Positions 18,772 to 26,803 of a DNA stretch of 42,738 nt are shown in pieces. Below the pieces are notes generated by a model. The model did no database searches, had not been told where the DNA came from, and saw only the letters and a list, made by a program, of their open reading frames with translations. Source of the stretch: Aquificales bacterium. GTDB taxonomy: Bacteria > Aquificota > Aquificia > Aquificales > QOAS01. Every line of letters begins with the position of its first letter. Positions within the stretch are counted from its first letter, which is position 1. The translations under genes and the position numbers were made by a program. The stretch spans positions 1-42,738 of the forward strand of contig DTXZ01000004.1 in assembly GCA_012962155.1 (NCBI GenBank). The letters run 5' to 3'.

Positions 18772-20427
18772 TTAACGTTTTAGATTTATAGTTGTATCCA
18801 TAATAGTCTGTCCCGTCTGGATAACCTTTGCATTAGCCTGATAGGCTTTTTCCGCGGTAATCATGTTAATCATCTCTTCCGTTATATCTACATTGGATAA
18901 TTCCAAAGCTCCAGCCCTAATTTTTGCACTAGCACCCGCATATTCAATTAACGGTTGAACTGTTGAAAGGGTTGTAAATATATTGGAACCCTTGGGCATA
19001 AGGGCCTGTTTATCTCTAAAGTAAGCCAATTGAAGCCTATATATGGTTTTGGAAACCCCATTACTGTAAAGGGCCGTAATTGTTCCATCTTCTCCGATGG
19101 AGAGACCGGTAAACCTTCCCGCGCCGTAACCATCTTGGTTGTAGCCCAACGAAAATTCTACGGGATATTGTGTTAGACCATTTAGGTCTACCTCTTTTAA
19201 AAGAAGTTTGTCCCGAAGTGTTTGGGGAAGTTGGGTTAAATCTATACCGATTCTGCTATAATCGGGTTGGATTTTCCCATCTTTAAAGTGTAAAATAGCG
19301 TAAACTTCATCGTTTTCTTTATCTACATCGTTCGTTAGAGGGTTTTTTATTACCTTGTTTGTTGTGTTTAAAACGTTATAAACTTCATGGTCGTTAACTT
19401 TTAAAAGAACAAAGGTTTCCCAGTAATCTTCAACGGTAGCGGCTTGTATAGTTTTATAATTGGTTAATTTGTTATTGGTATCCAAAGTTACTTCATAAAT
19501 GTCTCCCGTATTTTGGTTTTTTGCTACAATATGCGGTTTATTATTTTTGTCAAGATACCAATAAACCTCATATTTATCGCTACCATAAACGACATCTCGG
19601 GCTATTAGAACCGCATTATCCGGTAAAGAAGTTAATGTTGTAGATGTGGCTACCTTAGTTTTGTAATAGGAATTATCATTTGGATTGAAATATACAAAAT
19701 GGTTATTACCTATATCGTCCTTGGCTACAAAGGTATAGTAGTGATTTCCGTTATTATCGTAAAGTTTGGGATTCAGTTTTTTCATATAGATGGAAACGTC
19801 TTTAGTTTGCCCATCGGTTGTATAAATTTTAACGGTATAAACGATATTAAAACTTTGGGCGTTATTGGGGTCAAAGTCTACAGTCGGAGTAGTTCCCCTG
19901 GGGTCTAAATTGGAGCCATCCTGGGTATAAATTTTCTCCGTAGCCTTTGGCTCTAAAATTGAGTCTACGGTTACAGGTTCCAACTTATTAGTTGTATAAC
20001 TAAGTCCCAAAACCTTTAATCCACTGCTGTGAACCAGATACATAACCTCTTTTCCGTGTTTTTCTCCGCCGGCAAAGGTTAGTTGTCCGTCACGGGAATA
20101 GTATTTAACCCCGTTGTTGTCTTCTAGTATTAAAAATCCGTCACCCTCTATTGCTATATCCGTATTGACTCCGGTTGTCTTAAAGGATCCCAAGGAGAAA
20201 TCCCTTAGGGTGTGGCCGAGGGTTACACCTCCACCAAAGGTTATATTGGAAACCGTCCCCGTTGTGGGTTGATACTGCATAATGTTTTGCAATACAATAT
20301 CCTGAAAGATAGGTTTGGATTTCTTAAAACCGATAGTATTGGCGTTCGCTATATTATCGGCGGTGATGTCTAACCACCCGCGGGAACTTTTTATACCCGT
20401 TATCGCTGTAAAGAAAGACCTTAACAT
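18772..20427 (-). CDS. flgE: flagellar hook protein FlgE
   Basis: Builds the extracellular hook joining the flagellar rod to the filament. The N-terminal rod/hook signature is clear (SSRGWLDITADNIANANTIGFKKS), followed by VNTDIAIEGDGFLILED, and the C-terminal D0 helix is typical (ALELSNVDITEEMINMITAEKAYQANAKVIQTGQ). Between about residues 165 and 440 lies a long Asn/Asp/Thr/Tyr-rich region that would form the outer, variable hook domains; its DNA looks more AT-rich than the surroundings. At 551 residues it is larger than enteric FlgE (about 400). FlgF/FlgG rod proteins share the ends but are near 260 residues. First gene of the flgE-fliL-fliO-fliP cluster; a sigma70-like promoter sits directly upstream. 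Confidence 0.93.
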   Translation of the reverse strand: MLRSFFTAITGIKSSRGWLDITADNIANANTIGFKKSKPIFQDIVLQNIMQYQPTTGTVSNITFGGGVTLGHTLRDFSLGSFKTTGVNTDIAIEGDGFLILEDNNGVKYYSRDGQLTFAGGEKHGKEVMYLVHSSGLKVLGLSYTTNKLEPVTVDSILEPKATEKIYTQDGSNLDPRGTTPTVDFDPNNAQSFNIVYTVKIYTTDGQTKDVSIYMKKLNPKLYDNNGNHYYTFVAKDDIGNNHFVYFNPNDNSYYKTKVATSTTLTSLPDNAVLIARDVVYGSDKYEVYWYLDKNNKPHIVAKNQNTGDIYEVTLDTNNKLTNYKTIQAATVEDYWETFVLLKVNDHEVYNVLNTTNKVIKNPLTNDVDKENDEVYAILHFKDGKIQPDYSRIGIDLTQLPQTLRDKLLLKEVDLNGLTQYPVEFSLGYNQDGYGAGRFTGLSIGEDGTITALYSNGVSKTIYRLQLAYFRDKQALMPKGSNIFTTLSTVQPLIEYAGASAKIRAGALELSNVDITEEMINMITAEKAYQANAKVIQTGQTIMDTTINLKR

Positions 20428-20438
20428 ACCAAGCCCCC

Positions 20439-20467
20439 TTTATATTGAAGATTATAATCTTTGTCAA
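20439..20467 (-). promoter_or_regulatory. sigma70-type promoter for flgE cluster
   Basis: On the minus strand, a perfect TTGACA, a 17-base spacer and TATAAA. The expected start is near 20432, only about 5 bases before the flgE ATG, so the mRNA would be nearly leaderless and the GGGGG before the ATG would be mostly untranscribed. No sigma28- or sigma54-type element was recognised. Confidence 0.6.
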
Positions 20468-20487
20468 AGAACCTCCCGAAAATATTT

Positions 20488-20502
20488 AACCGTTTAACGG
20501 TT
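20488..20502 (+). promoter_or_regulatory. inverted repeat before queE start
   Basis: AACCGTT-T-AACGGTT, a perfect 7-base inverted repeat around one base, ends 4 bases before the queE ATG. There is no Shine-Dalgarno. A weak TTGTCA-N16-TATTTA pair lies at 20461-20488 and overlaps the repeat's edge, so it could be an operator for queE, or an mRNA hairpin. A second perfect palindrome, AGATTATAATCT, lies at 20449-20460 within the divergent promoter region. Confidence 0.35.
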
Positions 20503-20506
20503 TTCT

Positions 20507-21148
20507 ATGGAAACGTTAATTTCCGTTTGCGAAATATATCCAACCATTCAAGGTGAAGGTTTTTTGGTAGGTTCACCGATAACCCTCTTAAGGTTTCAAG
20601 GTTGCAATATATACTGCCAGTGGTGTGATACTAAATATGCCATCCCCTTTAGGGAGGAGGTGAAAGTTCCCCTAAAAGAGGTTTTAAAAAAAATTGCCCA
20701 AATAGGCAGAAAACACATATTAATTACCGGTGGAGAGCCCTTTGCCCATCCCGTTTTGGGGGATTTTTGTCAAATCCTCATGAAGGAGGGGTATTTCGTG
20801 CAGATAGAAACCAACGGGACCATTTGGCAATCGGTTTTTGAAAAACTTCCCAGGGAGGGTTTTTATATAAGCCTTTCTCCAAAATATTCGGTAAATTACA
20901 AAATAGACCCCAAGTTTTCCCAGTTTGCGGACGAACTAAAAATGGTAGTTGACGAACATCTAACCTTGGACGTTATATTAAAAGAGGAATTTCTCCCCCT
21001 TGTCAAGGGGAAAAAACTCATTCTCCAACCGGAGGGAAACAAAGAGGAAAACCTGAAAAGGGCTTTAAACCTTTTAGACCAACTCCTAAAGATGGGTTTT
21101 TACGCCCGAATAATCCCCCAAATGCACAAACTTATTAATCTCCCTTGA
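20507..21148 (+). CDS. queE: 7-carboxy-7-deazaguanine synthase (radical SAM)
   Basis: Radical SAM enzyme that forms the 7-deazapurine ring in the pathway to queuosine, the modified tRNA wobble base. The CX3CX2C cluster motif is CNIYCQWC (Cys33, 37, 40), preceded by the QueE family opening YPTIQGEGFLVGSPITLLRFQGC, and followed by ITGGEPF and VQIETNGT. The length of 213 residues is normal. The other queuosine genes are not in the window. The gene is divergent from flgE and convergent with argB, whose end it overlaps by 14 bases. Confidence 0.93.
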   Translation: METLISVCEIYPTIQGEGFLVGSPITLLRFQGCNIYCQWCDTKYAIPFREEVKVPLKEVLKKIAQIGRKHILITGGEPFAHPVLGDFCQILMKEGYFVQIETNGTIWQSVFEKLPREGFYISLSPKYSVNYKIDPKFSQFADELKMVVDEHLTLDVILKEEFLPLVKGKKLILQPEGNKEENLKRALNLLDQLLKMGFYARIIPQMHKLINLP

Positions 21149-22040
21149 GGGTTATCTCCGTTCCCACCCCTTCGTCGGTAAAGATTTCTAGGAGAATTGA
21201 GTGGGAAAGTCTCCCGTCTATTATGTGGACCTTCCCAACGCCCCCCTTGAGGGCGGAAACTGCGGAACGCACTTTCGGTATCATTCCTCCCCCTATAGTC
21301 CCGTCCTTTATAAGTTCCTCCACTTGGGTGTCTTTTAATTTCTTTATAAGGTTTCCATTTTTGTCTTTAACCCCTTCGGTGTCGGTCAGATAAATTAGTT
21401 TTTCCGCCCTAAGGGCCTTGGCAACTTCCGCAGCGGCTATGTCCGCATTTATGTTATAGGCTTCCCCTCTCTCCCCTACACCTATAGGGGCTATAACGGG
21501 GATGTAATTTTTCTCCAAAAGGGTTTTTATCGGTTCGGTATTAACCCGTTCAACTTCTCCCACCAATCCTATATCTCCCGAAGGGGGTTTTATCCCCAAT
21601 TTTTCGCTAAAGTAGGAGCTATCTATTTTTTTAGCCTTTAAAAGTCTCCCATCCCTTCCCGAAAGGCCCACCGCGTAGATTTTTTCTCCCGAGTGTTTAT
21701 TTATAAGGGCTACTATGTCCTTGTTAATATCTCCGCTTAAAACCATTTCAACTATATGCATAACCTCTTCGGTGGTTTTTCTCAGTCCTCCAACGAATTC
21801 CACAGAAATTCCCAACTTTTTTAGCATTTCATTTATATGCTTTCCCCCTCCGTGGACTATAACGGGATTGATACCTACCAATTTTAGGAGGACCACATCC
21901 CTTGCAAAGGTTTCCCTAAGTTCCTCATTTACCATTGCGGAACCGCCGTATTTGATAACGAAGGTTTGTCCCCGAAATTTCCTAATATAGGGAAGGGCTT
22001 CCAAGAGAACTTCCGCTTTTTTTATGAGTTTTTCAACCAT
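21135..22040 (-). CDS. argB: N-acetylglutamate kinase
   Basis: Phosphorylates N-acetylglutamate, usually the controlled step of arginine synthesis. Amino-acid-kinase fold motifs are FVIKYGGSAM (phosphate-binding lysine), VIVHGGGKHINEML, NINADIAAAEVAKAL and GGMIPKVRSAVSALKGGV. The extra N-terminal helix (LIKKAEVLLEALPYIRKF) is the feature that, in the family, goes with arginine-inhibited hexameric enzymes, so feedback inhibition by arginine is likely (inference). It lies 37 bases after argS. PII (glnB) lies 4.4 kb away; direct PII control, as in cyanobacteria, cannot be judged from sequence alone. No Shine-Dalgarno is evident. Confidence 0.95.
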   Translation of the reverse strand: MVEKLIKKAEVLLEALPYIRKFRGQTFVIKYGGSAMVNEELRETFARDVVLLKLVGINPVIVHGGGKHINEMLKKLGISVEFVGGLRKTTEEVMHIVEMVLSGDINKDIVALINKHSGEKIYAVGLSGRDGRLLKAKKIDSSYFSEKLGIKPPSGDIGLVGEVERVNTEPIKTLLEKNYIPVIAPIGVGERGEAYNINADIAAAEVAKALRAEKLIYLTDTEGVKDKNGNLIKKLKDTQVEELIKDGTIGGGMIPKVRSAVSALKGGVGKVHIIDGRLSHSILLEIFTDEGVGTEITLKGD

Positions 22041-22077
22041 TAAGGGTATATTTTGGGGAAAAGGGAAACAAAAGAGG

Positions 22078-23835
22078 TTACATCCTTTCGGGAGCGGAGA
22101 TACCTATGAACTTAAAAATTAACCTTAAGGCGGTCCTAATTGCTTTTAAAAGTGCCAACCTCGCCTTCATCAGTTCAAAATCATCGGTCATTACCCTGTA
22201 GTGGTTGTAGTAGTAGTGAAACTTTTTAACAAGTTCCACCGCCAGTTGGGGAAGCAGATGAATTTCCCTACTTTGGGCTATGGAGATAAGCTCATCCTTT
22301 AAGGTTGCCAAATCTTTTATAAGCTCCAATTCGGTTTCGCCGTTTAAAAGAAGCGGGTTAAATTCAAACTCTTCCTCCGCGTTGAAACCTTTTCTATTTT
22401 TAACCTCTCGAAAAATTCCGCTTATGCGGGCGTGGGCATACTGTACGTAAAAGACGGGGTTTTCCGAACTTTCCTCTTTAGCCTTTTCAATGTCAAACTC
22501 CAAGGGTGTATCGCTTCTTTTTGTTATAAACCAGAAGCGTATTACGTCCTCTCCTACCTCATCCATAAGTTCCCGCAGGGTAACAAAGTTCCCCGCCCTT
22601 TTAGACATTTTTACCTCTTTACCGTTTCGGTAAAGCTTTACCAGTTGAACCAGTTCCACCTCCAGCCAATCTTCCTTTACGCCAAAGGCCTTTATAGCAG
22701 CTTTTATTCGCGGCACATAACCGTGGTGGTCGGCACCCCAAACGTTTATAACCTTGTTAAAACCCCTCAGATATTTGTTGTAGTGATAAGCTATATCGCT
22801 GGCAAAGTAAGTGTAACTTCCGTCACTTTTTATTACCACCCTATCCTTATCGTCGCCAAACTCGGTGGTTTTGAACCAAATCGCCCCTTCCTTTTCATAA
22901 AGCAAACCCTTTTCTCTTAAAAACTTAAGGGTTTTTTCCACATAACCCGTTTGGTATAGACTTTTTTCGGAAAACCAAACGTCAAATTTTATACCGAACC
23001 TATTTAGGTCTTCCTTTATCTCCTCAAGCATTTCTTTTAAACCGAACTCCGAGAGGAAGGATATAGCCCTCTCTTTGGGAAGTTCTAAAATTTGTTCCCT
23101 ATAGAGGTTATACACCTTTTGGGCCAATTCCTGTATGTATTCCCCTCGGTATCCGTTCCTTTCAAAATCTTCACCTATCTCCCTAAATAGTTCCGATATG
23201 CGGGCATAAAGTCTATCCTTCTTAGTAGTTCCATCACCCAAGGGGGTTATATAAACCGGGGAAGAATACGCCCCATCGTAAACAAGCGATAGCATTAGCT
23301 CCAAATAGCGGTAAAGAATGGAAACCCCGAGCACTCTTATTTGATTACCCGCATCGTTTATGTAGTATTCGCGGGTAACATCCCAACCGTAAAACTCTAG
23401 TAAATTGGCCATTACATCTCCTACCACCGCACCCCTGCCGTGTCCCAAGTGGAGGGGACCCGTGGGGTTGGCGCTGACATATTCAAGTTGGACTTTTCTA
23501 TCCAAGCCGATATTTTCCCTAAAGTAGTCAAACCCCTTGGAGAGAATATCCTTTAAAACACCGTAGTAGTAATCTTTGGAAAACCTAAGGTTTATAAAGG
23601 CCGGTTTTGCAACTTCAACACTTTCAAAGGCGGAATTTTTCCTTAACTCTTCCGCTATTTCGTTGGCTATCTCAAAAGGGTTTCCCTTAAGGTGTTTAGC
23701 CAATATAAAGGCAACATTGGTAGCCAAATCTCCGAATTCTTTCCTTTTAGGTCTTTCAACCTTGAACTCTATCCCCGAAAGGTTGTATCTTTGCTTTATT
23801 AAATTTTGTATCTCTTTTTTCAAAAAACCCTGCAT
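22078..23835 (-). CDS. argS: arginyl-tRNA synthetase
   Basis: Class I aminoacyl-tRNA synthetase charging tRNA(Arg). The HIGH-type signature is HLGHG at residues 129-133 (ANPTGPLHLGHGRGAVVGD) and the KMSKS-type loop is KMSKRAGNFV. The N-terminal Add-1 domain (residues 1-100) and the C-terminal helical anticodon-binding DALR domain (QSREIHLLPQLAVELVKKFHYYYNHYRV) are both present; 585 residues is a normal length. It starts 4 bases after the trpF stop, so the two are probably cotranscribed. Pairing argS with argB places two arginine-using functions together. Confidence 0.97.
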   Translation of the reverse strand: MQGFLKKEIQNLIKQRYNLSGIEFKVERPKRKEFGDLATNVAFILAKHLKGNPFEIANEIAEELRKNSAFESVEVAKPAFINLRFSKDYYYGVLKDILSKGFDYFRENIGLDRKVQLEYVSANPTGPLHLGHGRGAVVGDVMANLLEFYGWDVTREYYINDAGNQIRVLGVSILYRYLELMLSLVYDGAYSSPVYITPLGDGTTKKDRLYARISELFREIGEDFERNGYRGEYIQELAQKVYNLYREQILELPKERAISFLSEFGLKEMLEEIKEDLNRFGIKFDVWFSEKSLYQTGYVEKTLKFLREKGLLYEKEGAIWFKTTEFGDDKDRVVIKSDGSYTYFASDIAYHYNKYLRGFNKVINVWGADHHGYVPRIKAAIKAFGVKEDWLEVELVQLVKLYRNGKEVKMSKRAGNFVTLRELMDEVGEDVIRFWFITKRSDTPLEFDIEKAKEESSENPVFYVQYAHARISGIFREVKNRKGFNAEEEFEFNPLLLNGETELELIKDLATLKDELISIAQSREIHLLPQLAVELVKKFHYYYNHYRVMTDDFELMKARLALLKAIRTALRLIFKFIGISAPERM

Positions 23836-23839
23836 GGGA

Positions 23840-24472
23840 TTAAGAATTATCTACCCGGACTCCCTTAGCCCTTAAAATAAATTCCTTTAGTTTTTTCAAA
23901 TCCTTTTTCCCCTTCGTCAGTTCCACCCCACTGGATACGTCCACAGCGTAGGGTCTTACCGAGGAGATAGCCTCCTCAACATTTTCGGGATTTAACCCCC
24001 CCGAAAGGAATATTTTGTAACCCTTTTGGGGTAGACCTTTAGCCACTTCCCAGTTAAAGGTTTCCCCAGTCCCTCCGTAAACCCCTCTTTTGTAGGTGTC
24101 AAGTAAAAAGGCGAAAACTCCTTCCCAAGGTTTTAAAAGTTCCTCACTCAAACTGTCCTTTACCCTAAAGGCCTTTATAACCTGCGATGGGGGGAGGTAA
24201 TTTAGGATTTCGGGGCCTTCGTCGCCGTGGAGCTGTATGTAGTCAAAACCGAGGTCAAAAAGTTCTATAAGCTTTTCGGGGGACCCGTTTACGACCACCG
24301 CAACGGTGGGGACCTTTTTAGGCAAGTTTCCCACTATTTCGCCAACCTTTTCCGGCTTTATGTAACGGGGGGACTTGGGGTAGAGAACAAAGCCTAAATA
24401 GTCCGCCCCCGCCTTGACCGCTTCTATTGCATCTTTGAGATTGGTTATTCCACAGACTTTTACCTTCACCAT
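23840..24472 (-). CDS. trpF: phosphoribosylanthranilate isomerase
   Basis: TIM-barrel enzyme of tryptophan synthesis that isomerises phosphoribosylanthranilate to CdRP. The catalytic pair is visible: Cys7 in KVKVCGIT as general base and Asp125 in LLDTYKRG as general acid. The phosphate-binding ends are LSGGLNPENV and VDVSSGVE. The length of 210 residues is normal. No other trp genes are in the window, so the pathway is scattered. An AGGAAG lies 10 bases before the ATG. It sits 13 bases after the Csm5-like gene and 4 bases before argS. Confidence 0.96.
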   Translation of the reverse strand: MVKVKVCGITNLKDAIEAVKAGADYLGFVLYPKSPRYIKPEKVGEIVGNLPKKVPTVAVVVNGSPEKLIELFDLGFDYIQLHGDEGPEILNYLPPSQVIKAFRVKDSLSEELLKPWEGVFAFLLDTYKRGVYGGTGETFNWEVAKGLPQKGYKIFLSGGLNPENVEEAISSVRPYAVDVSSGVELTKGKKDLKKLKEFILRAKGVRVDNS

Positions 24473-24485
24473 TTCTAAAGGCTTC

Positions 24486-25205
24486 CTATTTTCTTAGCTC
24501 CGCCCATCCGACGGTAACATTTTCTTTGGGAAGGTAGAGCACGTATCGGGGTCTAATGTCTATTCCCAGTTCCTTAATGAGGAATTTCCTTACCTCCTTA
24601 ATTTTCCAGAAAAAGAGTAGATCTCCCTTAAAGTGGACTTCGGTCCACAAACCCAACCTTAGAGGAATTTCCCAATGTTTAATATCGTTTAGTAGTTCTT
24701 CGTAAAACCTTTCCCCGAGGGGGTGTTCCCGCAAAAAGTTTCTCTCTATGTGGGCAAGGGCTTCCGCAAAAGAGTGGCAGGCGCTTTTTAACCTTTCCCA
24801 GGACGGAAAAGCAATTTCAATCTCCAAGCTTCCTCTAAAAACTTCCGTTTCAAAATGCCCAACATCTTCCTTCCTCTTTAGGTCTAGGATTTTTATCCTT
24901 TCCCTTGTAAGCTTTTCCGCCGGTAAGTAAACCTTTTTGGGAATTTGAAGGTTATTCAATAAAGGGTATTTTTCACACACAAATCTTTTAACGTCCTCGG
25001 CTATTTCCGTTAACTTTAACCCTTTTGAAGTGAGGTAATTTCTTACCTTACTTTCCAATTGTTTGTCCTTTTTAATACTGTGAAAAATCACCGCCGAGGT
25101 TAGAGCCTCTTTAAGGGTTTCACCGGGTAGGTAGGGTTTACCCTCCCCATCCCTGGGAAAACCTTTTCTTGAAAAAACCAAAGGGGTTTGCGTAATAAGC
25201 TCCAT
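24486..25205 (-). CDS. orphan RAMP-superfamily, Csm5-like protein
   Basis: 239 residues. Segments resemble the RAMP proteins of type III-A CRISPR complexes, closest in my reading to Csm5: an N-terminal TPLVFSRKG, then KPYLPGETLKEALTSAV, which matches the Csm5 pattern Y-I-P-G-S-S-L-K-G-A-L-R-T-A; a middle strand FETEVFRGSLEIEIAFP followed by a helix (SFAEALAHIERNFL) like the Csm5 segment before the C-terminal half; LRLGLWTEVHFKG where RAMPs have a glycine-rich loop; and an end VTVGWAELRK like the terminal LGWVKL of Csm5. It is shorter than Csm5 (330-400), the glycine loop is degraded, and no cas gene or repeat array is in the window. It is first in a likely trpF-argS-argB transcript. The homology is inference from motif order, not a search. 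No Shine-Dalgarno is visible. Confidence 0.6.
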   Translation of the reverse strand: MELITQTPLVFSRKGFPRDGEGKPYLPGETLKEALTSAVIFHSIKKDKQLESKVRNYLTSKGLKLTEIAEDVKRFVCEKYPLLNNLQIPKKVYLPAEKLTRERIKILDLKRKEDVGHFETEVFRGSLEIEIAFPSWERLKSACHSFAEALAHIERNFLREHPLGERFYEELLNDIKHWEIPLRLGLWTEVHFKGDLLFFWKIKEVRKFLIKELGIDIRPRYVLYLPKENVTVGWAELRK

Positions 25206-25300
25206 AACTTGATAATATTACACTAAGAATTTTTTAGTATAATCATCTTAATTAAAATATTGAAATTCCGTATCAATAAATCCATATTCTTATAGATGAT

Positions 25301-25537
25301 ATGGGAGTGAAAAGGCTAAGCCAAATTGAAGAAGGGAAGCTGGTCAAAATAGTGGGGTGCGAAACGGGTAAGGGTTTGAAAAGGAGACTGGAAGGCTTGG
25401 GGCTTACCAGCGGGAGAACCGTTAAGGTTTTAAAAAACGGTTGGGGCCCCCTGTTGATTGAAGTTTTGGGGAGAAAAATAGGAATTGGTAGGGGACAGGC
25501 TGAAAAAATACTGGTAGAAGAGGTTAAGGAGTCTTAA
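25301..25537 (+). CDS. stand-alone FeoA-domain protein
   Basis: A 78-residue protein with the SH3-like FeoA fold pattern: LSQIEEGKLVKIVGCETGKGLKRRLEGLGLTSGRTVKVLKN, then LLIEVLGRKIGIGRGQAEKILV. In Fe(II) uptake systems FeoA is the small cytosolic partner of the FeoB transporter; lone FeoA domains also occur at the C-terminus of DtxR-type regulators. No FeoB, DtxR or other iron gene is in the window, so the role is open. Divergent from the Csm5-like gene across 95 AT-rich bases, where only weak promoter matches were found (TTGAAA at 25260 with a 19-base spacer to TATTCT). Followed by a strong terminator. Confidence 0.8.
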   Translation: MGVKRLSQIEEGKLVKIVGCETGKGLKRRLEGLGLTSGRTVKVLKNGWGPLLIEVLGRKIGIGRGQAEKILVEEVKES

Positions 25538-25546
25538 AAAGAAGCT

Positions 25547-25580
25547 AATACCCGCCGAAGGTGGGTATTTTTCTTATTTT
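25547..25580 (+). terminator. rho-independent terminator after FeoA-domain gene
   Basis: A 10-base-pair stem AATACCCGCC / GGTGGGTATT (one G-T pair) with a GAA loop, followed by a T-rich tract TTTTTCTTATTTTCT. It begins 9 bases after the FeoA-domain stop codon. The next gene starts only about 10 bases after the T tract. Confidence 0.85.
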
Positions 25581-25589
25581 CTAAACTTA

Positions 25590-26414
25590 ATGTCTTCCAC
25601 GGTAGTTCTCGTAGGTCTCGGCAATATGGGCCGAAAATATCTAAACAAACTTTTGGAGCTCAACGTAAAACCCACCCTTTGCGACCTAAATTTTGAACTT
25701 AAAAGGGAGTTCCAAAATTTTCCCTTTTACCACTCCTATAGGGATATCGAAGGAAATCCTTCCACCGTTTTTGTGGCTATAAATCCCCAATTCCACCCCG
25801 AGGTGGCCCAATACTTTCTCTCCAAAGGGGCTTTTGTATTACTTGAGAAACCCCCCGCGTTGAATTATATAGACCTTGCCCGTTTGGCGGAAAACTTTGG
25901 CGGATACCCCTTTGGCGTTTCGGAAATAGAGAGGTATTCCCTTGCGGTTAAGAATTTTAAACCCGATCCCCATAAGGTTAAGGCGGTTCTTATAAACCGC
26001 CTCAACGGTGGAAGGGGTTACATAAACCCCATATGGGACTTGGCGTGGCACGACCTGTATTTAATTTTGTACCTATTTGGTGAATTTGAAATAAAAACCG
26101 TTGAGAGAAAAGGAGATTTCTATTACAGGGTAAGGGGAGAAATTTTGAAATCCATACCCTTTGAGTTAAACGTGGCTTGGAATTACCCAAATGTGGATAG
26201 GAGTTGGACAATTTTAACCTCCGATGGAGAGATTGTGTTGGATTTTTTAAACGAACGGAGGTTGGAAAACGGTAAGACGGTATCCCTTCGGAAGGGAAAG
26301 GACAAACTGTACGAACTGGTAAAGGATTGCTTGAGTGGAAAATACGACACCCTATCGGTCCAAAGGGCGTTATTTATCCTAAAGGAGTTGGAGAAAAGAG
26401 GAAAAAACCTTTAA
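25590..26414 (+). CDS. Gfo/Idh/MocA-family oxidoreductase
   Basis: A 274-residue NAD(P)-dependent oxidoreductase of the Gfo/Idh/MocA type. It has an N-terminal Rossmann fold with the dinucleotide motif VGLGNMG (residues 8-14), and the family EKP motif in VLLEKPPA (residues 86-88), where the lysine is usually catalytic. A C-terminal substrate domain begins near residue 115 and includes WDLAWHDLYLILYLFGE. It is somewhat short for the family (usually 320-390), mainly in the C-terminal domain. Substrate unknown; sugar or inositol-type substrates are common, and sugar-nucleotide or imine substrates are possible. It begins immediately after a terminator, so a promoter must overlap the terminator or read-through must occur. 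It ends 2 bases before convergent glnB. Confidence 0.8.
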   Translation: MSSTVVLVGLGNMGRKYLNKLLELNVKPTLCDLNFELKREFQNFPFYHSYRDIEGNPSTVFVAINPQFHPEVAQYFLSKGAFVLLEKPPALNYIDLARLAENFGGYPFGVSEIERYSLAVKNFKPDPHKVKAVLINRLNGGRGYINPIWDLAWHDLYLILYLFGEFEIKTVERKGDFYYRVRGEILKSIPFELNVAWNYPNVDRSWTILTSDGEIVLDFLNERRLENGKTVSLRKGKDKLYELVKDCLSGKYDTLSVQRALFILKELEKRGKNL

Positions 26415-26416
26415 GG

Positions 26417-26803
<387 letters not shown>

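Noticed and set aside
24486-25300. CRISPR array or further cas genes near the Csm5-like protein
   Set aside because: No repeated 25-40 base units and no Cas-like ORFs are present; the neighbours are trpF, argS, argB and a FeoA-domain gene.
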